Shown: piece after piece, positions 1-5,773 of the stretch
Numbering within the stretch: position 1 is the first letter of the stretch
Layout: each line of letters begins with the position of its first letter
Source of the DNA: Methanolinea sp. UBA473
GTDB taxonomy: Archaea > Halobacteriota > Methanomicrobia > Methanomicrobiales > Methanospirillaceae
DNA: 7,349 nucleotides
NCBI GenBank assembly: GCA_002509495.1
Contig: DAEV01000067.1
Coordinates: 5,194-12,542 of the forward strand
Reading direction: 5' to 3'
Made by a program: the position numbers and the translations under genes
The notes under the pieces: model-generated
Databases searched by the model: none
The model's input: the letters and a program-made list of their open reading frames with translations, nothing else
What the model was told of the DNA's origin: nothing

Positions 1-572
1 ACGATCGATCCCCTTTCCATCGTCCTTGCCACTTTTGCATTGACCTTGGACCTCCCCACCCCGGCACAGCCCCCCTCCGGATCGAGAATGAAGACCTCGT
101 CCCCCTTTCGGACGGATTCCTCGATCTCCACCAGTCCCGGAGCGAGGAGACTTGCCCCCTCGTCCCTGATCGATGGGATCGCACCGATGTCGGCCACGAC
201 GTAGCGCGTTTTCGGTTTCATGAGTACAGATGCTTCCGGCCTTGGAATCGGCTCCCATTCGCCGATTCCCGCCAAGAACCGAATCGAACCGACCACCGCT
301 CCCCCCACGATCACTTCCTCCATGCGGTCCGTATCGGGGACCTTGTTCAGGAGGGCAAGGTGCCCGAATGGTATGAGGGGATTCCCGAAATGCGATTTGT
401 AGATCCGGTTGACCATCTCCACGTCCGACGGAAACGCCGGCCTGGCATCGCCTGGAGGGGTAACAGGCACCGGGCGTGTCCTGGCCCCGCACCCGCATAT
501 TCCATCCAGGACCGGTGTGTGGCAGGCGTCACACCAGTGGAGGAGCGTGTTTCCCAGGAACGACGGGCGCAT
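1..572 (-). CDS. Zinc-ribbon/PUA protein, probable PAPS-reductase-family protein (N-terminal part, runs off the left edge)
   Basis: The reading frame runs leftward from ATG at 572-570 and leaves the window after 190 codons. An in-frame TGA lies directly upstream (575-573), so this is the first possible start in the frame. Residues 11-31 form a short zinc ribbon: C14, C17, C26 and C28 in a CxxC-x8-CxC pattern, inside HWCDACH and GICGCGAR. A GDARPAFPSD stretch (41-50) follows, then a variable region. From about residue 122 comes a PUA-like domain: RYVVADIGA, then GASLLAPGLVEI (139-150), then KGDEVFILDPEGG and GVGRS. PUA domains usually bind RNA. The order zinc ribbon, linker, PUA is what I recall from archaeal proteins annotated as phosphoadenosine phosphosulfate reductase family (COG0175), where the nucleotide-binding domain comes after the PUA. 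That domain would lie outside the window, so the family name is inference. Alternatives are another PUA-bearing RNA-modification enzyme. No Shine-Dalgarno is visible before the ATG, but a TATA-like element about 29 nt upstream fits a leaderless transcript. Confidence 0.75.
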   Translation of the reverse strand, partial: MRPSFLGNTLLHWCDACHTPVLDGICGCGARTRPVPVTPPGDARPAFPSDVEMVNRIYKSHFGNPLIPFGHLALLNKVPDTDRMEEVIVGGAVVGSIRFLAGIGEWEPIPRPEASVLMKPKTRYVVADIGAIPSIRDEGASLLAPGLVEIEESVRKGDEVFILDPEGGCAGVGRSKVNAKVARTMERGSI

Positions 573-596
573 TCACTGTACTTTTTGGTATATTTC

Positions 597-605
597 CATA
601 AATAT
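597..605 (-). promoter_or_regulatory. Candidate TATA box for a leaderless transcript of the zinc-ribbon/PUA gene
   Basis: Read on the minus strand the sequence is ATATTTATG, centred about 29 nt upstream of the A of the start codon at 572. Archaeal TATA boxes sit roughly 25-30 nt before the transcription start. Transcription would therefore begin at or next to the ATG, which matches the lack of a Shine-Dalgarno. This is inferred from sequence only, and the box is only a moderate match to TTTATATA. Confidence 0.4.
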
Positions 606-610
606 CCACA

Positions 611-664
611 GGTAACGGACTTCCGAGTGCGTGCGGTAAAAATCCGTATGGTGGTCCGGTTACC
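611..664. repeat. Bulged inverted repeat (10-bp stem) in the divergent intergenic region
   Basis: The left arm GGTAACGGAC (611-620) pairs with the right arm GTCC-G-GTTACC (654-664). This gives ten base pairs with one bulged G (658) and a 33-nt loop. The loop start can also form a small CGGA-CT-TCCG hairpin (616-625) that competes with the long stem. If the minus-strand gene is transcribed from the TATA element near 689-696, the start would fall around 664, so the stem would fold at the very 5' end of that leader. Alternatively it is a protein-binding site or chance. Confidence 0.35.
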
Positions 665-687
665 CGAAAAACGAATAATCAACTTCC

Positions 688-696
688 TATATAAAA
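688..696. promoter_or_regulatory. Best-matching archaeal TATA box of the intergenic region, direction ambiguous
   Basis: The plus strand reads TATATAAAA and the minus strand TTTTATATA, which contains the archaeal consensus TTTATATA. On the minus strand a start near 664 would give a leader of about 90 nt to the zinc-ribbon/PUA gene. On the plus strand a start near 718-722 would give a leader of about 190 nt to mbhA, and the palindrome at 751-784 would then lie downstream of the start. The match to TTTATATA is better in the minus orientation. No purine-rich BRE is decisive on either side. Confidence 0.45.
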
Positions 697-750
697 ACAA
701 CCCTGGATATCTGTTCATTTTCCATGAGGTCGGATCGCATGGTTTATGGC

Positions 751-784
751 TGATAATTTGCATAATTAATCATGACAGTTATCA
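751..784. promoter_or_regulatory. 34-bp interrupted palindrome, candidate operator for a dimeric regulator
   Basis: Outer arms TGATAA (751-756) and TTATCA (779-784) are exact inverted repeats. The inner block CATAATTAATCATG (761-774) is itself palindromic at 12 of 14 positions and shares exactly the same dyad centre, between 767 and 768. Overall 13 of 17 symmetric pairs match. Two nested dyads on one centre are typical of sites for dimeric or tetrameric helix-turn-helix regulators. The site lies about 20 bp upstream of a plus-strand TATA-like element (805-813) and 123 bp upstream of the chosen mbhA start. The regulator is unknown and no protein has been shown to bind here. Confidence 0.5.
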
Positions 785-804
785 ACTTGAGGACCATTTT
801 GCCG

Positions 805-813
805 TTTTTATTT
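805..813 (+). promoter_or_regulatory. Candidate TATA-like element for the mbh operon
   Basis: TTTTTATTT is a T-rich partial match to the archaeal TATA box. It would place transcription start near 835, with a leader of about 70 nt before the ATG at 908. It lies just downstream of the palindrome, a position where archaeal activators often bind. The match is weak, and the element at 688-696 is the competing choice. Confidence 0.3.
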
Positions 814-907
814 CTGTATGGAAACAATGCGGAGTTGTGTGTACTGTGATGTATTCGACTAACGTTTCGTTCTCTTGCTTTGAATGCCTGGATCCAGGGT
901 GGTCGGG

Positions 908-1453
908 ATGATCCCTTTTCTCATCACGACATTCCTCGCGTTTCTCGGTTACCTCATCCTCACGGCAGGTACCGGGAACATCGGCCTCTGGTCGGTTACT
1001 GAGCTGATCATGGGCGCGATCCTGGCGGTTGTTACGGGGGCGTTGACAAGGAACTTCCTGTGCCGTTCCCGTGATTATCGCATGCTCAACCCTGCACGCT
1101 TCCTGCGGCTCCTGGTATACGTACCCGTACCATTCTTCATCGAGCTCACCAGGGCCAACCTGGATGTGGCCTACAGGGTTATTACCGGCAGGATCCGTCC
1201 GGGAATCATCCGTGTCCGATCGAATCTCAGGACCGATCTGGGGATCTTCATGCTGGCAAACTCTATCACCCTGACCCCGGGAACTCTTACCGTCGGGATC
1301 GATGAGAAGACCCACGACCTCTTCATCCACAACATCAACCTGGGGGAAGGGGAAGAAAAGAAGGAATACTTCGAGAGCACTGAACTCTTCTCCCTGATCA
1401 ACCTGCCTGCCTGGATCAGGAAGATAGCAGAACACGATAAGGAGGCCCCATGA
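908..1453 (+). CDS. mbhA: Mbh subunit A, MnhE-like antiporter-module membrane protein
   Basis: A 181-residue membrane protein equivalent to MnhE/MrpE of Na+/H+ antiporters and to MbhA of the Pyrococcus membrane-bound hydrogenase. Hydrophobic helices lie at about residues 3-21, 26-46 and 66-85. The family core follows: ELTRANLDVAYRVITGRI (79-96), then PGIIRV and LANSITLTPGTLTV (116-129), with the conserved T-L-TPGT motif. The C-terminal part is charged and cytoplasmic. I chose ATG 908 because GGTGGT (898-903) lies just upstream and because the hydrophobic first helix then starts at once, as in the family. An in-frame ATG at 884 would add eight residues (MPGSRVVG) but has no Shine-Dalgarno. It is the first gene of the operon, and its stop codon overlaps the start of mbhB as ATGA. 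It is thought to help build the sodium path of the antiporter-like module rather than catalyse anything itself. Confidence 0.88.
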   Translation: MIPFLITTFLAFLGYLILTAGTGNIGLWSVTELIMGAILAVVTGALTRNFLCRSRDYRMLNPARFLRLLVYVPVPFFIELTRANLDVAYRVITGRIRPGIIRVRSNLRTDLGIFMLANSITLTPGTLTVGIDEKTHDLFIHNINLGEGEEKKEYFESTELFSLINLPAWIRKIAEHDKEAP

Positions 1454-1707
1454 TGGACCAGTGGCTCATCGCGGTCCTCTGCCTGGCTTTTCTCATGATC
1501 CTGGCATCGGTAAGGCTCTTCCTTGGCCCGACCGGGCCGGACAGGGTTATCGCCGTGGACGCCGTGAATACTCTTACCATTGCAGCCATGATCCTCCTGG
1601 GGGTAGTCTACCAGGAGGTCATCTTCGTGGACGTGGCCATCGTATACGGGCTCCTCTCCTTTGTGGCGACCCTCTACGTCGCCAAGTATATCGGGGGTGA
1701 ACTCTGA
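1450..1707 (+). CDS. mbhB: Mbh subunit B, MnhF-like antiporter-module protein
   Basis: An 85-residue, almost entirely hydrophobic protein of the MnhF/MrpF family with three predicted membrane helices (about 4-25, 38-56, 60-81). The diagnostic stretch is GPTGPDRVIAVDAVNT (26-41), followed by YQEVIFVDVAIVYGLLSF. The conserved acidic residues D31, D37 and D61 lie in or beside the membrane and are candidates for ion handling. Length is normal for the family. The first two codons are both ATG. The first (1450) overlaps the mbhA stop as ATGA; the second (1453) lies seven bases after the GGAGG at 1441-1445 and may be the preferred start, which would shorten the protein by one residue. The mbhC start follows after a one-base gap. 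Confidence 0.92.
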   Translation: MMDQWLIAVLCLAFLMILASVRLFLGPTGPDRVIAVDAVNTLTIAAMILLGVVYQEVIFVDVAIVYGLLSFVATLYVAKYIGGEL

Positions 1708-1708
1708 A

Positions 1709-2071
1709 ATGCCCGGCATTCTCGACCTCGTGACCTACGTCCTGCTAGGTATCGGCATCCTCTTCAATGCCCTGGGTATCATCGGGCTCCTCCGCTTCCC
1801 TGATCTCTACACCCGTATGCATGCAACCACCAAGGCCACCACGTTCGGATCGATCTTCACCTCTCTTGCGGTGATCGTGTACGGCCTAGGCCTCTTTATC
1901 GGAAATAACGACTCCCAGTACCTGACACTCGCAATCCATGCATTCCTGGCGATGGCCATGCTAGCGTTTACCAATGCCGTGAGCGCCCACGCTCTTGCCA
2001 GGGCAGCGCATAAAAGCGGCCAGTTCCCGACCCCCGCAGTGTGCGACCGGCTGGCGGAGGCGAAACTATGA
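1709..2071 (+). CDS. mbhC: Mbh subunit C, MnhG-like antiporter-module protein
   Basis: A 120-residue MnhG/MrpG-family protein with three membrane helices (about 6-28, 47-64, 70-95). The family signature GLLRFPDLYTRMHATTKATT (26-45) is intact. The short C-terminal tail (96-120) is hydrophilic, ends DRLAEAKL and is probably cytoplasmic. The start at 1709 is supported by GGGGGTGA (1693-1700) eight bases upstream and by the one-base gap after the mbhB stop; an in-frame ATG at 1661 would lie deep inside mbhB and is rejected. The stop overlaps the start of mbhD as ATGA. In Mrp and Mbh complexes this subunit packs with the E and F homologues in the distal sodium-translocating part. Confidence 0.93.
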   Translation: MPGILDLVTYVLLGIGILFNALGIIGLLRFPDLYTRMHATTKATTFGSIFTSLAVIVYGLGLFIGNNDSQYLTLAIHAFLAMAMLAFTNAVSAHALARAAHKSGQFPTPAVCDRLAEAKL

Positions 2072-2322
2072 TCTACGAGATCTTCCATATCCTGATCCTG
2101 GCCGGACTGGTCATCGCCGCAGCACTGACCTTCTGGTTCCGGGACCTCTTGGCGGCAGTCCTTGCGGCAGCGTTCTTCTCCTTCCTCATATCCCTGGAGT
2201 TCTACATCCTCCAGGCACCTGACGTGGCCATCTCCCAGGCGGCCATCGGGGCAGGCCTCTCGACGGCCATCTTCATCATCGCTATCCGGGCAACCGGCCG
2301 CTTTGAAGGGGGTGCCCCATGA
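2068..2322 (+). CDS. mbhD: Mbh subunit D, DUF4040 protein matching part of the MnhA C-terminus
   Basis: An 84-residue membrane protein of the DUF4040 type with three helices (about 4-23, 26-46, 54-75). The motif LQAPDVAISQAAIGAGLSTA (48-67) is the hallmark: the same PDVA-x-AA-x-GAG sequence occurs near the C-terminus of the large antiporter subunit MnhA/MrpA. In Mbh operons that segment is a separate gene, as here. E44 and D52 are membrane-embedded acidic residues that could take part in ion transfer. GGAGG (2056-2060) lies seven bases before the start, which overlaps the mbhC stop as ATGA. The stop overlaps mbhE in the same way. Confidence 0.92.
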   Translation: MIYEIFHILILAGLVIAAALTFWFRDLLAAVLAAAFFSFLISLEFYILQAPDVAISQAAIGAGLSTAIFIIAIRATGRFEGGAP

Positions 2323-2603
2323 GAAAGGCGGTTACCGCGATCGTCTTGATCGCACTCCTGATTACTCTCGTGGCCATGATCCTGCCCCTGACCTTCGGTT
2401 CGCCGCTCATGAGCGACATGGACGACTACTTCATCCGGTTCGGACAGGAGCAGACAGGGAACAACAACGAATGCACCGCAGTCGTCTTTGATTATCGTGG
2501 TTTCGATACGATCGGGGAATCGACGGTCCTCTTCACTGCTGTCATCGGGACCGGCCTCATGTTCCGCAGGCTTTTCGGAGGTGAAGAAGTTGAGGATGAG
2601 TAA
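2319..2603 (+). CDS. mbhE: Mbh subunit E, MnhA C-terminal-like membrane protein
   Basis: A 94-residue protein of the MbhE family, equivalent to the segment following DUF4040 in MnhA. It has an N-terminal helix (about 4-26), an exposed loop (27-52) and a second helix (about 65-83). The conserved stretch TAVVFDYRGFDTIGES (53-68) continues into TVLFTA (69-74); in relatives it reads TAVLLDYRAFDTLGE-ATVLF. D58, D63 and E67 are candidate ion-path residues. The tail is acidic. The ribosome site is GGGGGTG (2308-2314), four bases before the ATG. The last eight bases overlap the chosen start of mbhF. Confidence 0.9.
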   Translation: MRKAVTAIVLIALLITLVAMILPLTFGSPLMSDMDDYFIRFGQEQTGNNNECTAVVFDYRGFDTIGESTVLFTAVIGTGLMFRRLFGGEEVEDE

Positions 2604-3075
2604 ACTCGTCAGGTTCGCAGCCGATATCCTTTACCCCGTCGTACTCATCTTCGGCCTCTACATCGTGGCACATGGCCATATCACTCCCGGCGGGGGATTC
2701 CAGGGAGGCGCGGTGATTGCAACCGGCGTCGCCCTTGTCATCGTTGCGTACAGTTACAAGGAGGTCATTGGATGGATAGGGAAGGGCGGGCTCATGGCCC
2801 GGGAGGTCATCGGACTGATGGGTTTCATCGGGGTCGCCCTTTTCGCGTTCCTCTTCGGGATGCCCTTCTTCTACAACTACCTTGCCGGACAGGGAGGGCT
2901 CTTCGGGGTACCGGTTGCCTTCGGGCCGAATCCCGGTGAACTGAACACGGGCGGAACCGTTCCCCTGATGAACTTTGCAGTGGGTATCGAGGTATGGGGC
3001 GGGCTCTCCCTCGTGATTCTGTACCTCCTGTCCGGGCTGATAGAAAAGAAGGATCAGGAAGAGGAGGGATCCTGA
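2596..3075 (+). CDS. mbhF: Mbh subunit F, MnhB-like antiporter-module protein
   Basis: A 159-residue membrane protein of the MnhB/MrpB family. Four helices are predicted (about 10-25, 37-54, 70-91, 123-146). The family signature HGHITPGGGFQGG (26-38) and the C-terminal GTVPLMNFAVGIEVWGGLSL (120-139) are present; H26, H28 and E132 are likely functional. The start is uncertain by two codons. ATG 2596 has a long 11-base spacing to the strong GGAGGTGA at 2577-2584. An in-frame TTG at 2590 has a good 5-base spacing and would add LR-encoding codons in front. In-frame ATG further upstream (2488) lies deep in mbhE and is rejected. The stop shares one base with the mbhG start (TGATG). Confidence 0.9.
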   Translation: MSKLVRFAADILYPVVLIFGLYIVAHGHITPGGGFQGGAVIATGVALVIVAYSYKEVIGWIGKGGLMAREVIGLMGFIGVALFAFLFGMPFFYNYLAGQGGLFGVPVAFGPNPGELNTGGTVPLMNFAVGIEVWGGLSLVILYLLSGLIEKKDQEEEGS

Positions 3076-3419
3076 TGCTCTGGAACCTTCCCTTTATCGC
3101 AGTGGTGGTCATCACCATGATCGGCCTCGTGACGATCCTGCTCAAGAAAAACCTGATCAAGGTCATGCTCGGGATCAACATCCTTCAGTCCGCGGCAAAC
3201 CTGTTCCTCATCTCCCTTGGGTACCGGGAAGGGGGGATCGCGCCCATCTTCACCCTGGCTCCCTCCACCCATATGGTATTGCCCACTCCTCAGGCCCTCT
3301 GCCTGACCTCGATCGTGATCGGGCTTGCCACGAGCGCGCTCATGCTGTCGTTCGCCGTCATCATCCACAAGAAGTACGGGACCGTTGATCTCGACAAGAT
3401 CCGGAGGCTGCAAGGATGA
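3075..3419 (+). CDS. mbhG: Mbh subunit G, MnhC/NuoK-like membrane protein
   Basis: A 114-residue protein of the MnhC/NuoK family with three helices (about 5-23, 29-48, 74-98). NuoK-like subunits sit between the large antiporter-like subunits in complex I and its relatives. Visible signatures are KKNLIKVMLGINILQSAANL (24-43) and LPTPQALCLTSIVIGLATSA (69-88), the latter close to the DPLPQALVLTAIVIG of Mrp C subunits. GGAGG (3063-3067) is seven bases before the ATG at 3075. The start at 2994 in the same frame lies in mbhF and is rejected. The stop overlaps mbhH as ATGA. Confidence 0.93.
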   Translation: MLWNLPFIAVVVITMIGLVTILLKKNLIKVMLGINILQSAANLFLISLGYREGGIAPIFTLAPSTHMVLPTPQALCLTSIVIGLATSALMLSFAVIIHKKYGTVDLDKIRRLQG

Positions 3420-4990
3420 TCCCCGACTTTATCTGGACAAACGCTCCGGCTCTGCTCGTCGCAATACCGCTCCTTGGTGCATTCCTCTGCCCCATCATCG
3501 GCAAAATCTCTCCAAGGGCAAGAAACGTCTGGGTGGGCGGGATCATGCTGGTCACCGCGATCGTGGCCTTAATCCTGGCCTATCGCGTATTCACCGATGG
3601 TACAGTGCTCTACACCTTTGGGGCTGCGGTTCCAGGCCTGTCCATTCCCCTGGATTCGGGTGGGATTCCGATCCGCATCATCTTCACCGTCGATGCGATG
3701 AGCGCCTTCATGGATATCATCTGCGCAATCGTCGGGTTCTCTGCCATCCTGTATTCGCTGGCATCCGAATCGCGGAACAGCGGGCTGGAAATGTACTACA
3801 CCCTCTTCCTCCTGATGGTGGCAGGTGTCTTCGGGATGGTCTCCACCGGGGACTTCTTCAACTTCTTCGTCTTCCTGGAGATCCTCTCCATGGCCTCGGC
3901 CGGGATCATCGCCTACCGTGTCGATGGCGGAGTTGCCGTTGAAGCGGCCATCAAGTACTTCGTCCTCTCTTCAGTAGGTGCAATATTCGTCCTTTTTGCG
4001 ATTGGGATCTATTACGGCCAGTACGATGCCCTGAACATGGCGATGATCGCCTACCGCATGCAGGGATCTTCCCTTGACATGATCGCCCTGGTTATGCTGG
4101 TCGCCGCCCTGGCCATGAAATGCGGGGCCGTGCCCATGCACTTCTGGACCCCTGATGCCTATTCCATGGCCCCTTCCTCGGCAACCGCCTTTCTGGTGGT
4201 GGCCAGCCAGGCAAGCCTGTACGGCCTGTTCCGGGTATTATTCACGTTCTACAACCTGACCCTGAATGCTGTCACGGTGGGCTGGATCATCATCATCCTC
4301 GGGATTCTTTCCATGGTGGTGGGTGTGACTATGGCCATTCCGCAGAAGGATGTGAAACGGCTGATGGCATACCACGCCGTGTCCCAGACAGGGTATATGC
4401 TTCTCGGGATCGGTGTCGGGCTTGCCGTCCTCGGCAACCAGCCCCTTATGGAGTCCTTCGGGTACATGGCCATGAACGGGGGAGTCTTCCACATCCTGAA
4501 CCATGCGCTCTACAAGGGCCTGCTCTTCCTGACGGCCGGTGCGATCTTCTACCGGATCGGGACCCGGAACCTCAACAAGATGGGGGGTCTCGGGCACAAC
4601 ATGAAGTGGACGATGGTTTTCTTCATCATCGGCGCCCTGGCCATTGCCGGTATCCCTCCGCTGAACGGTTTTGCATCCAAACTGATGATCTACGAGTCCG
4701 TGTTCATCTTCAACCCGATCCTCGCGATCATCGCAATGGTGGTCAGCATCCTGACCCTGGCCTCCTTCGTGAAGGTCTTCCACTCCATCTTCATGGGGCC
4801 AAAGCTACCCGAGTACGCGGAGGTGAAGGAGGCCCCCCTGCCGATGCTCCTTGGCATGGGGATCCTCGCCTCGCTCGCGGTGATCTTCGGGCTCTTCCCC
4901 GACATCGTGGTGACGACCCTCGTGAGCCCTGCCGTGCATGCCCTGACGGACCAGGCGGCCTATATCGCATCGGTCCTGGGAGGTGCGTGA
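3416..4990 (+). CDS. mbhH: Mbh subunit H, MnhD/NuoN-like proton channel subunit
   Basis: A 524-residue polytopic protein of about 14 helices, the only full-length antiporter-like subunit in the window. Key residues of the family are all present: E154 in FFVFLEILSM (glutamate of helix 5), K180 in VEAAIKYF, K235 in AMKCGAVPMHFWTPDAY (helix 7), then K311/K314 and H320 in PQKDVKRLMAYHAVSQTGYM, K367 in NHALYKGLLF, and K422 in GIPPLNGFASKLM (helix 12). The conserved charged residues argue for a working proton channel. The protein is closest in type to MnhD and MbhH. The start at 3416 has GGAGG (3403-3407) eight bases upstream. One base separates its stop from the start of mbhI. In the complex it lies between the small antiporter-module subunits and the hydrogenase arm. 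Confidence 0.96.
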   Translation: MIPDFIWTNAPALLVAIPLLGAFLCPIIGKISPRARNVWVGGIMLVTAIVALILAYRVFTDGTVLYTFGAAVPGLSIPLDSGGIPIRIIFTVDAMSAFMDIICAIVGFSAILYSLASESRNSGLEMYYTLFLLMVAGVFGMVSTGDFFNFFVFLEILSMASAGIIAYRVDGGVAVEAAIKYFVLSSVGAIFVLFAIGIYYGQYDALNMAMIAYRMQGSSLDMIALVMLVAALAMKCGAVPMHFWTPDAYSMAPSSATAFLVVASQASLYGLFRVLFTFYNLTLNAVTVGWIIIILGILSMVVGVTMAIPQKDVKRLMAYHAVSQTGYMLLGIGVGLAVLGNQPLMESFGYMAMNGGVFHILNHALYKGLLFLTAGAIFYRIGTRNLNKMGGLGHNMKWTMVFFIIGALAIAGIPPLNGFASKLMIYESVFIFNPILAIIAMVVSILTLASFVKVFHSIFMGPKLPEYAEVKEAPLPMLLGMGILASLAVIFGLFPDIVVTTLVSPAVHALTDQAAYIASVLGGA

Positions 4991-4991
4991 G

Positions 4992-5342
4992 ATGGCGAAC
5001 CTTTTCCAGACGCTTGTCACCGGGGCCGGATTCTGGAATCCACTTGCATGGCTCCTCGGGATTGTCGTCGCCCTGATCATCGCGTATCTCCTCTGGACGA
5101 GGGGCGAGGAAGGGTGGAAGAAGGGGACTCCCCAGACCGAACCCTTCCTATCAGGCAACAAGGAACCCGGCAAGGACGAGGTTCACATCCGGGCCGGGAA
5201 CCTCTACTGGGGGTACCTCGAAGCCCTGAAAGGATATTATGACCGAATTGTTCCCCTGCACACAGGCGACCTCACCGACTACCTCCTGTGGTACCTGTCG
5301 GTCATGGTGGTCATCCTGGTTCTGGTGGTGATCTACGCATGA
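4992..5342 (+). CDS. mbhI: Mbh subunit I, linker between antiporter and hydrogenase arms
   Basis: A 116-residue protein with a membrane helix near each end (about 17-35 and 98-115) and a hydrophilic middle. Sequence hallmarks match MbhI: FLSGN (52-56), EVHIRAGNLYWGYLEALKGYY (63-83) and HTGDLTDYLLWYL (90-102). In the Pyrococcus complex this subunit bridges the antiporter-like module and the hydrogenase membrane anchor. ATG 4992 is chosen because GGAGGTG (4979-4985) lies six bases upstream; an in-frame GTG at 4983 is inside that ribosome site and is rejected. The stop overlaps mbhJ as ATGA. The family is less widely known than its neighbours, so the call rests partly on gene order. Confidence 0.86.
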   Translation: MANLFQTLVTGAGFWNPLAWLLGIVVALIIAYLLWTRGEEGWKKGTPQTEPFLSGNKEPGKDEVHIRAGNLYWGYLEALKGYYDRIVPLHTGDLTDYLLWYLSVMVVILVLVVIYA

Positions 5343-5773
5343 AACTGAATACCTCGTTCAACCGCTCCCTCTGGGTCTACCATTTCAATTCGGGCTCCTG
5401 CAACGGCTGCGAGATCGAGATCGTGGCCGCGATCACCCCCCGTTACGATCCCGAGAGATTCGGTATCAAACTGGTGGGGAGCCCCCGGCATGCCGACGTG
5501 ATGCTCGTAACAGGCCCGGTGGTCCACAAGATGAAGGACCGTCTGCTCCGGGTCTACGCCCAGATCCCCGACCCGAAGCTTGTGATGTGCATCGGCACCT
5601 GCGGGACCTCCGGAGGGGTCTTCTATGACTCCTACAACCTCGAGGGCCCCATCGACGAGGTCATCCCGGTCGACGTCTACGTCCCGGGATGCCCCCCGCG
5701 GCCCGAGGCGATCATCCACGGGGTGGTCGCCGCCCTCGCAAAACTCGAACGGCTCCAGGGGGTGAAGGCATGA
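5339..5773 (+). CDS. mbhJ: Mbh subunit J, [NiFe]-hydrogenase small subunit (NuoB-like)
   Basis: A 144-residue soluble protein that holds the [4Fe-4S] cluster next to the [NiFe] site and passes electrons towards ferredoxin. Four cluster ligands are visible: C21 and C24 in SCNGCEIE, C88 in CIGTCGTSGG, and C118 in YVPGCPPRPEAI. C84, four residues before C88, is an additional cysteine. E25 after the CNGC motif is the conserved glutamate often linked to proton transfer. Short length without other cluster motifs is typical of group 4 hydrogenase small subunits. The ribosome site GGTGAT (5327-5332) precedes ATG 5339 by six bases. It overlaps both neighbours as ATGA. Confidence 0.96.
   Translation: MKLNTSFNRSLWVYHFNSGSCNGCEIEIVAAITPRYDPERFGIKLVGSPRHADVMLVTGPVVHKMKDRLLRVYAQIPDPKLVMCIGTCGTSGGVFYDSYNLEGPIDEVIPVDVYVPGCPPRPEAIIHGVVAALAKLERLQGVKA

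Larger units (their letters stand above)
573..907. other. Divergent intergenic control region
   Basis: This AT-rich stretch, visibly lower in GC than the genes on either side, separates the leftward zinc-ribbon/PUA gene from the rightward hydrogenase operon. I see no credible protein-coding gene in it and no tRNA fold. It contains TATA-like elements facing both ways, a bulged inverted repeat and a 34-bp palindrome; each is listed separately. If mbhA instead starts at its upstream ATG (884), the region is 24 nt shorter. Confidence 0.8.

Noticed and set aside
347..763. Minus-strand reading frame (138 residues) overlapping the start of the zinc-ribbon/PUA gene in another frame
   Set aside because: The competing frame from 572 has clear zinc-ribbon and PUA motifs; this one has none and passes through the promoter region.
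884..907. Upstream ATG for mbhA at 884
   Set aside because: No Shine-Dalgarno precedes it, and the extra residues delay the first membrane helix; 908 has a GGTGGT site. It remains possible if transcription is leaderless.
573..907. Transcription terminator or small RNA gene
   Set aside because: The genes diverge, so no terminator is expected; no GC-rich hairpin followed by a T-run is present and no known RNA family is recognisable.
360..911. Long plus-strand reading frame (183 residues) crossing the intergenic region
   Set aside because: It lies antisense to the zinc-ribbon/PUA gene, has no recognisable family features, and its composition changes abruptly where it enters the AT-rich region.
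4238..4783. 181-residue open frame on the minus strand inside mbhH
   Set aside because: Antisense shadow of a membrane-protein gene with a low-complexity D/H/E/G composition.
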